NCBI GenBank assembly: GCA_021272315.1
Contig: JAJSLI010000080.1
Location: 1-40,788, forward strand
Length of the DNA: 40,788 bases
Reading direction: 5' to 3'
From: Methylacidiphilales bacterium
Lineage (GTDB): Bacteria; Verrucomicrobiota; Verrucomicrobiia; Methylacidiphilales; UBA1321
The notes beneath the pieces are model-generated. The model was not told where the DNA came from. It worked only from the letters and a program-made list of their open reading frames with translations, and searched no databases. This document shows, one piece after another, positions 8,359 through 16,400 of this stretch. The position numbers and the translations under genes were made by a program. The stretch's first letter is position 1, and the number at the start of each line of letters is the position of its first letter.

Positions 8359-8458
8359 GGCGGGATTATAGCGACTGGGGTGCAAATGATCTAGACGTGC
8401 TTTCAAGGGTTACCGAGGCGTAATTCGCGCGCGGCACAGCCCATGCTAGATTCAATTC

Positions 8459-9070
8459 ATGGAACTACCCAGCGAAGTCGGCATCATGACGCTGCCCAAC
8501 GCGATTCTTTTCCCGCAGGCGCTCCTGCCGCTCTACATTTTTGAGCCGCGTTACCGGGCCATGCTCAAGGAATCGCTCAAGAACCAGCGCATGTTCGCCG
8601 TCGCGCTGTCGAACGAACCGTCGGGCACGATGCTTGCGCCCCGCCGGATCGCCGGTGTCGGCTTGATCCGCGCCTGTGTCGACAAACCGGACGGAACGTC
8701 AAATCTGATACTCCAGGGCGTCAGCCGCGTGCGATTCACCGATTTCGTGCAGGAAAAGCCCTATTACGTCGGCAGAATCGAAGTCCTTAGCACGGAGGAA
8801 TCGGACGAGTTGGAGGTCGAGGCGCTCTCCACCAAGTTGCTGGAGATGATCGGCGCGATGCATGACGCCGGCGACATCCAGGCCGAGGGCATCCTGAAAT
8901 TCCTCAACGATATCCGGGACAGCGACGCGCTGGCCGACATCGTGACGTACAGTTTCATCGACGACGTGGCGCGCAAGCAGGAAATCCTCGAGACGCTGAA
9001 CCTGCGCCAGCGGCTGCACAAGGTGATCCTGGCGCTGCGCCGGCAATCTTCGGGTCCGAAACTGGGTTAG
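8459..9070 (+). CDS. LON substrate-binding-domain (PUA-like) protein, 203 aa
   Basis: Stand-alone N-terminal domain of the Lon protease family (COG2802 type), lacking the AAA+ and protease parts. The conserved opening (IMTLPNAILFPQALLPLYIF, then EPRYRAML) and the later blocks GVGLIRACVDKPDGTSNLIL and GVSRVRF are the Lon N-domain signature. The C-terminal half is helical (about 120-200). Such proteins are thought to bind substrates or act in quality control, but no activity is established. The start ATG 8459 places the family motif at residue 9. It is divergent from the OmpA-like gene, with 100 bp between starts, and followed by a nonamer-repeat spacer. Confidence 0.9.
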   Translation: MELPSEVGIMTLPNAILFPQALLPLYIFEPRYRAMLKESLKNQRMFAVALSNEPSGTMLAPRRIAGVGLIRACVDKPDGTSNLILQGVSRVRFTDFVQEKPYYVGRIEVLSTEESDELEVEALSTKLLEMIGAMHDAGDIQAEGILKFLNDIRDSDALADIVTYSFIDDVARKQEILETLNLRQRLHKVILALRRQSSGPKLG

Positions 9071-9085
9071 GCGCTGATTTGCGAC

Positions 9086-9208
9086 AGGATTAACAAGATT
9101 AACAGGATTGGGAAAGGCAGGCCGAATCGATTAAAATACTTTTCTCCTGTTTTCATGCTTTCGTGTTTTCCTGTTAAAAAATTCCGTTAATTCCGTAATT
9201 CCGTCAAA
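9086..9208. repeat. Nonamer-type degenerate tandem repeats between genes
   Basis: Three 9-base units lie at 9086-9094 (AGGATTAAC), 9095-9103 (AAGATTAAC) and 9104-9112 (AGGATTGGG). Further on, around 9142-9180, a T-rich stretch reads on the bottom strand as AACAGGAAAACACGAAAG followed by CATGAAAACAGGAG, again with roughly 9-base spacing. TTCCGTTAA, TTCCGTAA and TTCCGTC follow at 9182-9204. This composite lies in a 254 bp intergenic gap just after a stop codon. Similar strings recur between genes in many Verrucomicrobiota and Planctomycetota genomes, from memory. Confidence 0.6.
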
Positions 9209-9324
9209 AATTCAGCGACGGTTTCTTCGGCTTCACTCAGGCAGGTAACCGCAGCTACATGGAGAGGGCCGATCTGTGAAGCAAACGCCTGCTTCCATCG
9301 GAGTTTCTCCTTTAGAGAGGGAAG

Positions 9325-11535
9325 ATGGTGTGTTTCGATATGGCGGTGCCGAACGGAAGTTTCGCTGAACGACTGATTGGAAAGCTCTACCGGCTTTTCG
9401 TGCTTTTGACGCTCGCGTACGCGGCGGCGGGCTGTTTCCGTCCCATGCTCGACAACGTCGACATCGGGTGGCACATCGCGCAGGGGCGCTGGATGGCGGA
9501 GCACGGCGCGATTTATCGCCACGACGCCCTCAACTACCCGAATCTCGGCCATGCCGTGATCGACGAGTATCCCCTCTTCCAGGTCGTGGTCTACCTCGCC
9601 TACGCGTTGGGCTGGTGGGGGCCGTGCCTCCTGACGGCCCTGGCCTACGTGACGCTGTTCGTGATTTTCTTCGACGCGGCGCGGCGGTCTGGTCACCAGA
9701 CCCCTGTCCTTTTCGCGGCATCTCTTGGGTTGCTGCTGCTCTACCTGTCGCTGGCCGTTCCCCTGCGGCCCCACGTCGCGACCTACCTCGGCGTCGCGGC
9801 GCTGGGGACTTTCCTGCTGCGGCACAACAAGGCCGTCGGCTGGATCGAGTTCTGGCCGATGGCGCTGTTGCAGGTCGCGTGGACCAACAGCCACAGCGGG
9901 TTCGTGCTGGGGCCCGCCCTGGTGGCGCTCTTCGGCGCGGAAGTGGTGGCGCGCCAAACCCTCCGCAGCCGCGCTTTGCCTTGGGCGACGATCCGTACCT
10001 GGCTGGGCGCGTTCCTGCTTATTCTGCTGGCGTGCTTTCTGAACCCGTTCGGTGCGGCGCGATTTCAACCGCCGTTTTATCAAGACCGGCTTGAATCGAT
10101 CCGCGCTTACGTGGGCGAAATGGAACCGCTGACGGGCGCGGGCGCGGCGCTTTACAACGAGATCACGCTGGGCGCGGCGGCGGTCATGGCGCTGGCCGTC
10201 GTTCTGCGTCGGGACGTGTCCTGGAGCTTTCTTCTTTTGGCGGTTTTCTTTTATGCCGAGGCGCTGGATGCCAAAAAGGCGTGGCCGGTCTTCGGACTCT
10301 TCGTGCCGCTGGTGGTTTTAAGTTCCGGCGCTTTTGTCTACACCGCACCGCGAAAAATTTCCGCGTGGGCGGGCTGCTCCGGTCTCGCCCTGCTTTCGGT
10401 CCTGATGGCATCGGCCCTGATGTCGCGGTTCGACGGAAGCCTGACGAGCGTGCAGGGCGGCTGGCGCGAATATGACGCGGGACGCTCGGAACTTTCGCTG
10501 GAGGCGCTCGCCTGGATGAAGGCCCACGGCATCGAGGGCCGGCTGTTCCACCGCAGCGAAGACGGCGGCTGGCTGCAGCAGGAAGGCTACGACCACGGGG
10601 AGACTTTTGCCGACACCGGTTTCGGCAAGTACGATGAAGCGTTCATCCACGAAGTGGGGCTGGCCTCGGAACGCCCGGCGCTGGTGCCGCGTTACCTTGA
10701 GGCTTACCGGCCCGACTTCGTGGTCTGCGGCAATTTCTGCTTTCGCTGGCCCTTCTACCTGAAGCAGGCCGGCTGGCGGATGATTTTTTATTCGCCGAAC
10801 AGTTCGGTCTGGACGCGGCCCGGCACGCGGGACGACCTGGCGACGGTGGGCGACAAGGAAGTGATGGCGACGTTCCGCAACGATATCGCAACCAACGGGA
10901 GGCCGTCCGATCTGCGGCTCTTCGGGCGCAACCTGATCGGGCTCAATTCACTCGGGTTGGGCGATTTCGCGTTCGGGGAGCTGACGTCCCTGCCGAAGGA
11001 TTTTCGCCGCGCGCCCTGGTACTGGGAAGCGGCGCGGATCATGTGCCGCGAAGAACCGCAGATGTCGACGGCCCAGCGCAACGAGCTTCTCCTCGAGGCC
11101 GGGGACGAACACGACGACAGCCTGACCGCCGAGTTCCGCGCCTATGCGCTCGAGGCCAACGGCGACACGGACGGCGCGCTGCGCATCCTGGAGGCGATTC
11201 CGCCCGGCCAGCTCCGCGATCCCTCGGCGGAACTGCTGCTCACGATTTATCTCGAACGGAAGAGACCCGAGGCGCTGGCGCTGGCCCGCCGGACCGATTG
11301 TTGGGACCTGCGCAACGGACGTCACTGGCAGTACCTGGCCGAGACCGAGGAACAGGCGGGTCATCCGGACGCGGCGGCCCGCGCCTGGGAAAAAGCGGTT
11401 TTTTATTATCCCGACGACACGGAGTTGATCGCAGGCGCATCGGCCTTCGCCGCAAAATACCATGATGACGCGTTGCGAGAGGCCATTGAGAAAAGTGCCA
11501 GTGTTTACGCGCCGGATGCCACGCCCGTTCCATGA
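9325..11535 (+). CDS. Polytopic GT-C-like membrane protein with C-terminal TPR region, 736 aa
   Basis: Likely an integral membrane glycosyltransferase of the GT-C fold or a close relative. After the first transmembrane helix comes the GT-C style extracytoplasmic loop MLDNVDIGWHIAQGRWMAEH with Asp43/Asp46 and His50, then a second acidic pair (VIDEYPLFQ). About nine to ten hydrophobic helices extend to residue 370. Residues 380-560 form a soluble domain, and 590-720 are helical with TPR character (AEFRAYALEANGDTDGALRI; WQYLAETEEQAGHPDAAARA, then WEKAVFYYPDD). The ATG at 9325 follows GAGAGGGAAG. Lineage-specific genes of this architecture are usually annotated only as TPR proteins. Donor (probably a polyprenyl-phosphate sugar) and acceptor are unknown. 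It stands alone on this strand. Confidence 0.8.
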   Translation: MVCFDMAVPNGSFAERLIGKLYRLFVLLTLAYAAAGCFRPMLDNVDIGWHIAQGRWMAEHGAIYRHDALNYPNLGHAVIDEYPLFQVVVYLAYALGWWGPCLLTALAYVTLFVIFFDAARRSGHQTPVLFAASLGLLLLYLSLAVPLRPHVATYLGVAALGTFLLRHNKAVGWIEFWPMALLQVAWTNSHSGFVLGPALVALFGAEVVARQTLRSRALPWATIRTWLGAFLLILLACFLNPFGAARFQPPFYQDRLESIRAYVGEMEPLTGAGAALYNEITLGAAAVMALAVVLRRDVSWSFLLLAVFFYAEALDAKKAWPVFGLFVPLVVLSSGAFVYTAPRKISAWAGCSGLALLSVLMASALMSRFDGSLTSVQGGWREYDAGRSELSLEALAWMKAHGIEGRLFHRSEDGGWLQQEGYDHGETFADTGFGKYDEAFIHEVGLASERPALVPRYLEAYRPDFVVCGNFCFRWPFYLKQAGWRMIFYSPNSSVWTRPGTRDDLATVGDKEVMATFRNDIATNGRPSDLRLFGRNLIGLNSLGLGDFAFGELTSLPKDFRRAPWYWEAARIMCREEPQMSTAQRNELLLEAGDEHDDSLTAEFRAYALEANGDTDGALRILEAIPPGQLRDPSAELLLTIYLERKRPEALALARRTDCWDLRNGRHWQYLAETEEQAGHPDAAARAWEKAVFYYPDDTELIAGASAFAAKYHDDALREAIEKSASVYAPDATPVP

Positions 11536-11575
11536 AAGCCGTACCTGTCTCAGTTTCCTTTCAAAAAGCGGACGG

Positions 11576-11875
11576 TTATTTTCTATTGCGTGACGCGATG
11601 AACAGAACAACACATACCCATACAACAACACAGATCCAAGCGAAGTATCCATGGAGATAATCAACTGAAGGAACATATCCGTTTGGACCAGGAACAATTC
11701 CCATAATTCTGACCGATAAATGAACCGATGTATTATCCATAAGGAAAATGGGATTAGGTACAGTTTCCCCTAGTCCAATTGCTCGATTCTTGCCAGAGAA
11801 AACCGTGCCTCCGTTATCTCGCTGCCTAAGGTGTGCGGACAGGCCACAACTAATCTTCATTTGAAATAACGACAT
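11576..11875 (-). CDS. Possible tail-anchored small protein, about 99 aa
   Basis: Fills the otherwise empty 315 bp between the GT-C gene and the L,D-transpeptidase. The product has a soluble part (FSGKNRAIGLGETVPNPIFL, then MDNTSVHLSVRIMGIVPGP) and a strong C-terminal transmembrane helix (YFAWICVVVWVCVVLFIA) ending in SRNRK, which predicts a tail-anchored protein. ATG 11875 and ATG 11860 are possible starts, and an ATG at 11896 would overlap the divergent gene start. No ribosome-binding site is visible. The DNA is AT-richer than both neighbours, like the other orphan genes of this window. No family recognised; it could still be a chance frame. Confidence 0.45.
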   Translation of the reverse strand: MSLFQMKISCGLSAHLRQRDNGGTVFSGKNRAIGLGETVPNPIFLMDNTSVHLSVRIMGIVPGPNGYVPSVDYLHGYFAWICVVVWVCVVLFIASRNRK

Positions 11876-11894
11876 TTGTGGTAGGATCGCGCCC

Positions 11895-12602
11895 ATGATT
11901 ATTAAATCCTCCAAGCAGAACCGGGACGGGTCCCGGCGCTCATGGGCGTTTCTCGGATTGCTGGCCGCAACCACCCTTTTTCTCGGCGGATGCGCCGGGA
12001 CACAACAAGCTTACCAGACGACTGCCTACCAGCCGGCATCGCTGAACGACGTGCAGGTCAAGGTCTCGCTGAGCACGCAGAACGTTTACGTCGAGGAAGG
12101 CAACCGCCTGCTGATGGCGACGCCGACCTGCGTCGGACGAGTGGGATACCCGACCCCGGTGGGCAAATTCAAGGTGATCTTTAAAGACCAGTTCAAGCGG
12201 TCGGAGACCTACGGTTACTGGGTGCGCGGCACCGAGGCGCATCCCGGCGAGTCTTCCCACGAACCGGCCGGCGGCGGGTGGACCTATGTCGGTTACCCGA
12301 TGGCCTACTGGGTTGAGTTCACACCCGGGTTCGGGTTCCACGAAGGCCCGGTCTGGCCCTACCCGCGTTCGCACGGCTGCCTGCATCTGCACGACACGGC
12401 CTCGGCGAAATTCTTCGAGCTGGTGCAGATCGGCACGCCGGTGGAAATCGCCCAGACGCTGCCCGAAGACGCGCTCTACGCCAGGGACGTGAAGCGGCCC
12501 ACCGACTACGCCGACCCCGATCCGCCGCCGCAACTGATGATCAGCCAGCAATTTTTCCAGCAGCCGCGCGACACGGTTCTCTTGCCCGTTCCGCCGTCGT
12601 AA
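11895..12602 (+). CDS. L,D-transpeptidase (YkuD domain) lipoprotein, 235 aa
   Basis: Predicted peptidoglycan cross-linking or protein-anchoring enzyme. The signal sequence ends in a lipobox (LFLGGC), so Cys33 should be lipidated. The YkuD domain covers about 52-195, with the catalytic motif YPRSHGCLHLHD: His160, Gly161 and nucleophile Cys162, with His149 upstream in GFHEGP. 'TPVGKFKV' (87-94) is the usual substrate-groove motif. The motif's last basic position (usually SHGCIRL) reads SHGCLHL here. The C-terminal 40 residues are Pro/Gln-rich and probably disordered. The start ATG 11895 follows TAGGATCGCGCCC. It is probably monocistronic, with a hairpin/nonamer element immediately downstream. 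Confidence 0.93.
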   Translation: MIIKSSKQNRDGSRRSWAFLGLLAATTLFLGGCAGTQQAYQTTAYQPASLNDVQVKVSLSTQNVYVEEGNRLLMATPTCVGRVGYPTPVGKFKVIFKDQFKRSETYGYWVRGTEAHPGESSHEPAGGGWTYVGYPMAYWVEFTPGFGFHEGPVWPYPRSHGCLHLHDTASAKFFELVQIGTPVEIAQTLPEDALYARDVKRPTDYADPDPPPQLMISQQFFQQPRDTVLLPVPPS

Positions 12603-12630
12603 GACCACGGCGGAGTATCGGGGCTGATGG

Positions 12631-12677
12631 GTCCTATAGGATTTATAGGACCTATACGCCGCCCGGCGTACGCCGGG
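12631..12677. repeat. Three 9 bp repeats forming a hairpin, plus a GC palindrome
   Basis: GGTCCTATA (12631-12639), GGATTTATA (12640-12648) and GGACCTATA (12649-12657) are consecutive nonamers. Together 12631-12639 and 12645-12653 pair perfectly over 9 bp with a 5-base loop. The 16 bp palindrome CCCGGCGTACGCCGGG follows at 12662-12677. The block lies between the convergent stops of the L,D-transpeptidase and FGGY kinase genes, where a bidirectional terminator would be expected, but no T-run follows. It may be a repeat element that doubles as terminator. Confidence 0.6.
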
Positions 12678-12693
12678 GGCTATTATCAATAGA

Positions 12694-14358
12694 TCATCTT
12701 CCCGCCATCAACCGGCGATAGGCGAGAAAATCGTGGTGCAGGCGGTGGAAGACGCTGTACTTGGCCTGGTGAAAGGCCGCGACCGCGCCCCGCGCCGGCT
12801 TGATCACCTGCCCGGCGGCGTTCATCGCGTTCATCGCCGCGAGGATGGCCGGGTAATGGCCCGAGGCGACCGCGCCCAACACGGCTGAACCGAGCAGGAC
12901 CGCCTCGGGTTCCTCCGGCAGGATGATGTCGCAGCCGGTGATGTCGGCGTGTTCGCGCAGGAAAACCGGATTCTTCGTGCCACCGCCGCAGGCGAGAAGC
13001 GTCTTGATCGCGTAGCCCTTCCTGTTCATTTCCTCGAGGATGTGCCGGGTGCCGTAGGCGACGGCCTGGATCGCGGCGAGGTACTGCCGCGCAAGATCAT
13101 CGGCGGTGGCGGAAAGCGCCAGGCCCGTGATCGTGCCGCGCAGGGTCGGGTTCGCGCGGGGCGAGCGGTTGCCGTGAAAGTCGGGCTGGATGTGGAGATC
13201 GCGGGTCAGCATCGCCGGATGCGAAACGCGCTCCGTTTTCGCCAGCGCGTCGAGCCGGGCGTTGAGCAACTCGTAAATCGTCTTTTTGGCCGCCTCGGCC
13301 TCGGCTTGGAGTGCAGCGGCCGCCGCGTGCGAAAAAATCACGTGGTCGATAAGCGCGCCGGTCGCCGACTGCCCCCCTTCCGTCAGCCAGAGTCCGGGAA
13401 TCATCGCCGAAAAATAGGGCCCCCAGATACCGCGAATGTAGCGGGGCGGCCCCGACACGGCCATGTGGCAGCTCGAGGTGCCGCCGATGAGCGCAAGCCG
13501 CGTCTCGAGGGACTTGACCGTGACTTTCTTTCCGCCCAGCGGCGCGCCGAGCAGTCCCAGACCGCCCGCGTGCGCGTCGATGATCGAAACTCCCACCGGC
13601 GTGCCCGGCTTGAGCCCAAGTTCCGCGGCCGCTTTCTCCGTCAGGCCGGCGCCAACCGGCTCGCCCATGGGCCGGACGCGCGTGCCGATCTTCCCGAAGC
13701 CCTCGGCGGCGAGATCGCCAAGACCGATCTTGCGAAAATAGTCCGCGTCCCAGCCCGCGCCGTCGGGGCCCTTGTGCCCAAGATAGGTCCACTTACAGAC
13801 CGTCGTGCAAAGCGAGCGCGTGTCGTCGCCGGTCGCGCGGTAGGTGAGAAAATCGGGCAGGTCGAGGAAGCGGCGGGTCCGTTCCCAGGTCGACGGCAGA
13901 TGCTTCTTGAGCCAAAGCAGCTTCGGCGTCTCCATTTCGGGCGAGATGACGCCGCCGACGTAGCGGAGCACCGGGTGCTTGGTCCGGTTGATCCGCTCCG
14001 CCTCGGGAATCGCGCGGTGGTCCATCCAGACGATGACGTTCTGTTCGTCGCGGCCCGACGGGCTCACCGTCACGGGCCGGTCGTCCGCGTCCAGCGCGAC
14101 GAGCGAACAGGTCGCGTCAAAACCGAGACCGGAAACGGCGTCGGCGCCGAGGCCGGCTTTTTCCATCGCGGCGCGGACAGAGTCGCAACACGCGCGCCAG
14201 ATGCCGTCGGAGGATTGCTCGACGAAATCGGGCTGCGGTTTCCAGATTTGGATGGGGTGGCTGGCCTGGGCCAGCATCCGTCCGGTGGCGGTGAAAATCC
14301 CGGCGCGCGCGCTGCCCGTGCCGACGTCGATTCCGATAAAATGAGGCTGCGTGGACAT
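12694..14358 (-). CDS. FGGY-family pentulose kinase (D-ribulokinase-like), 554 aa
   Basis: ATP-dependent carbohydrate kinase of the FGGY pentulose kinase subfamily (TIGR01315-like), predicted to make a ketopentose 5-phosphate such as D-ribulose 5-phosphate. Visible features are the N-terminal phosphate-binding motif [12 protein letters not shown] with Asp11, the subfamily phrases [18 protein letters not shown] and [12 protein letters not shown], the substrate region VIVWMDHRA, and the C-terminal ATP-site motif [12 protein letters not shown]. Length is normal for the subfamily. ATG 14358 begins 2 bp after the GH172 stop (TGA-GC-ATG), so translation is almost certainly coupled. It is the last gene of the AraC-GH172-kinase operon. 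L-ribulose or D-xylulose remain possible substrates. Confidence 0.92.
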   Translation of the reverse strand: MSTQPHFIGIDVGTGSARAGIFTATGRMLAQASHPIQIWKPQPDFVEQSSDGIWRACCDSVRAAMEKAGLGADAVSGLGFDATCSLVALDADDRPVTVSPSGRDEQNVIVWMDHRAIPEAERINRTKHPVLRYVGGVISPEMETPKLLWLKKHLPSTWERTRRFLDLPDFLTYRATGDDTRSLCTTVCKWTYLGHKGPDGAGWDADYFRKIGLGDLAAEGFGKIGTRVRPMGEPVGAGLTEKAAAELGLKPGTPVGVSIIDAHAGGLGLLGAPLGGKKVTVKSLETRLALIGGTSSCHMAVSGPPRYIRGIWGPYFSAMIPGLWLTEGGQSATGALIDHVIFSHAAAAALQAEAEAAKKTIYELLNARLDALAKTERVSHPAMLTRDLHIQPDFHGNRSPRANPTLRGTITGLALSATADDLARQYLAAIQAVAYGTRHILEEMNRKGYAIKTLLACGGGTKNPVFLREHADITGCDIILPEEPEAVLLGSAVLGAVASGHYPAILAAMNAMNAAGQVIKPARGAVAAFHQAKYSVFHRLHHDFLAYRRLMAGR

Positions 14359-14360
14359 GC

Positions 14361-15449
14361 TCAAACAACCTCGAGATAATCGCGGTCGGGCAGCGACGGG
14401 AAGGGAGCCGTGGGCAGCGTCTGGTACCAGAACGCGACGGAGGCGATGTCGTCCTGCAGAGGCAGGTAGCGACCGCCCGCCCGCCAGCCCAGCGCCTGGA
14501 TGGTGACACGCAAATCCTGCTCGAAGCGGACGGGATCGGGGATGTGCCAGCGGTACATGCCAAAACGGGTTTGCGATGAATAGGTGCCGTCGGGCCGGAT
14601 GACCTGGTGCAAACCGGCGTAGGGCGTGGAGAATTCCTGGTACTGCTTTGTCTCCTTGTTTTCAAAATTATAGGAGCCGCAGAAGTAGTCCTCGGTGCCC
14701 GTGCCGCAGATGGTCGGAAACTCGCCATCGCCGTCGAGGAAGAACTTGATTTCCCCCTCGCCCCACCAACCCGTGTTGTTCACGCCCCAGGCCATGTAGG
14801 TGCCGACGTACTGGCCCCGGCCCTTTACGCCATCGAGAAGGGTGAAGACTTGCTTGTATGGCATTGGATTGGTCCGGCGGAATTTGGCGTGGAAATAGGC
14901 GGCATCGGCGGGAACGTCGGTCAGGGCATAGTTGATCTGGTAAAAGAGCGTCATTTTCTCAAAGCCGATGTTCGTGAAGGTGATGCGGCACCGTTTGCGA
15001 AACGGCATTTCCCAGTAGGAATTAAACGCGCTGCCCGGATTGACGCAGACCGCCAGCGAGTTGAGCGGCGCGAAACGGCCCCAACCCGACGCGAAGAAAT
15101 CGCCGACGGGACACTCAACCGACGGCTGTTCCTGGTCGTCCCAGTAGATGCGGATGATACTGAAACGCCAGTTGCCCGTGGGAGTCATCCAGATTTGCTG
15201 GATGGCGCCGGGACCGTTGATGTTGGCGATTTCGCGGGATTCGCCTGGTTCGATCCCGATCGAAGGGGAAATTTTCCAGCCGCGACCGAGGTCCCGGGCG
15301 CAACCGGCACCGGTACCCTCGGTGGCCATGCCGCCGCGGCCTTTTTCACCGTTGAAATTTTCAGGACTGAGCGAACGAGTCCGCGCCCCCGAGACGCGGT
15401 AGAGATTGCCAAGATGACAGCCGAGACCATTAAAGGGAATTGAGCTCAT
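14361..15449 (-). CDS. GH172 (DUF2961) family glycosidase, 362 aa
   Basis: Belongs to DUF2961, now GH172, whose characterised members act on alpha-D-fructofuranosides (difructose dianhydride I synthase/hydrolase) or alpha-D-arabinofuranosides. Family marks are [69 protein letters not shown] and [14 protein letters not shown]. The conserved acidic residues Glu231/Glu233 and Glu253 lie in the last two blocks and probably include the catalytic pair. There is no signal peptide, so it should act on an imported oligosaccharide in the cytoplasm. The start is ATG 15449. It follows the AraC gene by 49 bp and is coupled to the pentulose kinase, which favours a pentofuranoside substrate. Exact linkage unknown. 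Confidence 0.92.
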   Translation of the reverse strand: MSSIPFNGLGCHLGNLYRVSGARTRSLSPENFNGEKGRGGMATEGTGAGCARDLGRGWKISPSIGIEPGESREIANINGPGAIQQIWMTPTGNWRFSIIRIYWDDQEQPSVECPVGDFFASGWGRFAPLNSLAVCVNPGSAFNSYWEMPFRKRCRITFTNIGFEKMTLFYQINYALTDVPADAAYFHAKFRRTNPMPYKQVFTLLDGVKGRGQYVGTYMAWGVNNTGWWGEGEIKFFLDGDGEFPTICGTGTEDYFCGSYNFENKETKQYQEFSTPYAGLHQVIRPDGTYSSQTRFGMYRWHIPDPVRFEQDLRVTIQALGWRAGGRYLPLQDDIASVAFWYQTLPTAPFPSLPDRDYLEVV

Positions 15450-15498
15450 GGAACGGGTTTACTGTCTGTCTCCAAATAGGCAAGGCTGGGTTGCCTGC

Positions 15499-16305
15499 TC
15501 AACCCAGGCTTGTCCGCAGCCGGGAGGGCGGCTTGCCGTAAACCCGCTGGAAAGCGCGCATAAGGTGGCGTGCGGAATAGAAGCCGGAACGGAGCGCAAT
15601 TTCGCCCAGGGGAAGACGGGTGTCGCGCAGAAGCCCCGCCGCCTCGGTCAGCCGCAGATTTTGGAGAAAAGCCGCAGGTGTTTCCCCCGTGCGCCGAACG
15701 AAGACGCGGGAGAAATGTTCGCGGCTCATCCCGGCTTCGTCGGCGATCTGTTTGACGCTGAGTTGTTCGCGGAAATGGCCCCGGCAGAAACGGGTGGCGC
15801 GGTCAAGCCGGTCCCCGGTGGCGCCGACGGGTTGGGATGCTTCCTGCCACCAGTCGAGCAGAAAGGCGTAGGCACGGAGACTGACCTGGGCGCGGTCCAG
15901 ACTGGCGGCAGCAGCCAGCAGGCGACGCAGCGAGGCCGCCGCAGCGCTTCGACCGGGCAGCACAATGACCGGACCGAACTCGGATTGGAATTTCCGGAAG
16001 AGCTCGCACGCCAGGTCGCCATAAAAACTGAGCCAGCCAAAGACCCACGGCTCGCGACTTTCGGGGGGGTAGTAGTAAGTCGAGGGCTCGGGAACAACGG
16101 CGACAAAGGCATGATCACGTGGAACCGGATGGATACCTGTCCCGTTCTCGAATCTGCCCTCCCCCGCGAGCGTCCACTGGAGAATCACAAAAGGAATGTC
16201 GCCACGCCGTGTGCAATCCCACCGGTAACGGGGCGATGCAATTCTCTCCTCGGTCTCGAAATGAGACAAATTAAACCAGATGTCGCCGGAGGATTTTTGA
16301 TCCAT
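15499..16305 (-). CDS. AraC-family transcriptional regulator, 268 aa
   Basis: Predicted ligand-responsive activator of the adjoining sugar genes. The N-terminal 150 residues look like an AraC cupin-type sensor (RGDIPFVILQWTLAGEGRF; DHAFVAVVPEPSTYYYPP). Residues about 168-268 carry the two helix-turn-helix motifs: LSVKQIADEAGMSREHFSRV with FVRRTGETPAAFLQNLRL, and LPLGEIALRSGFYSARHLMR with AFQRVYGKPPSRLR. It is the first gene of a leftward operon with GH172 and FGGY kinase and is divergent from the GH4 gene; the 95 bp between the two starts should hold its operator. Inducer unknown, probably a sugar released or made by this locus. Confidence 0.93.
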   Translation of the reverse strand: MDQKSSGDIWFNLSHFETEERIASPRYRWDCTRRGDIPFVILQWTLAGEGRFENGTGIHPVPRDHAFVAVVPEPSTYYYPPESREPWVFGWLSFYGDLACELFRKFQSEFGPVIVLPGRSAAAASLRRLLAAAASLDRAQVSLRAYAFLLDWWQEASQPVGATGDRLDRATRFCRGHFREQLSVKQIADEAGMSREHFSRVFVRRTGETPAAFLQNLRLTEAAGLLRDTRLPLGEIALRSGFYSARHLMRAFQRVYGKPPSRLRTSLG

Positions 16306-16313
16306 ACCGGTCC

Positions 16314-16342
16314 AATATCACAAAAAAGCACCTTATTGTCAC
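16314..16342 (-). promoter_or_regulatory. Possible promoter of the AraC-GH172-kinase operon
   Basis: Read on the bottom strand, GTGACA (16342-16337) and GATATT (16319-16314) are spaced by 17 bp, matching sigma-70 boxes at 5/6 and 4/6 positions. The leader to the ATG at 16305 would be very short (about 8 nt), which weakens the call. The AraC half-sites controlling both divergent genes must lie in 16306-16400, but I see no clear direct repeat there. Confidence 0.25.
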
Positions 16343-16400
16343 GATTTTGGCCGTGCATCGGAGTTCACGGCGGCCATGATGGAATCACCAACCCTTCCTT

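Noticed and set aside
9187-10083. Leftward open frame across the start of the GT-C gene
   Set aside because: Arg/Gln-rich shadow overlapping the repeat spacer and a well-supported membrane protein.
12949-14379. 476-codon open frame antisense to the FGGY kinase
   Set aside because: The kinase frame has all family motifs; the antisense product is Arg/Ala-rich without domains.
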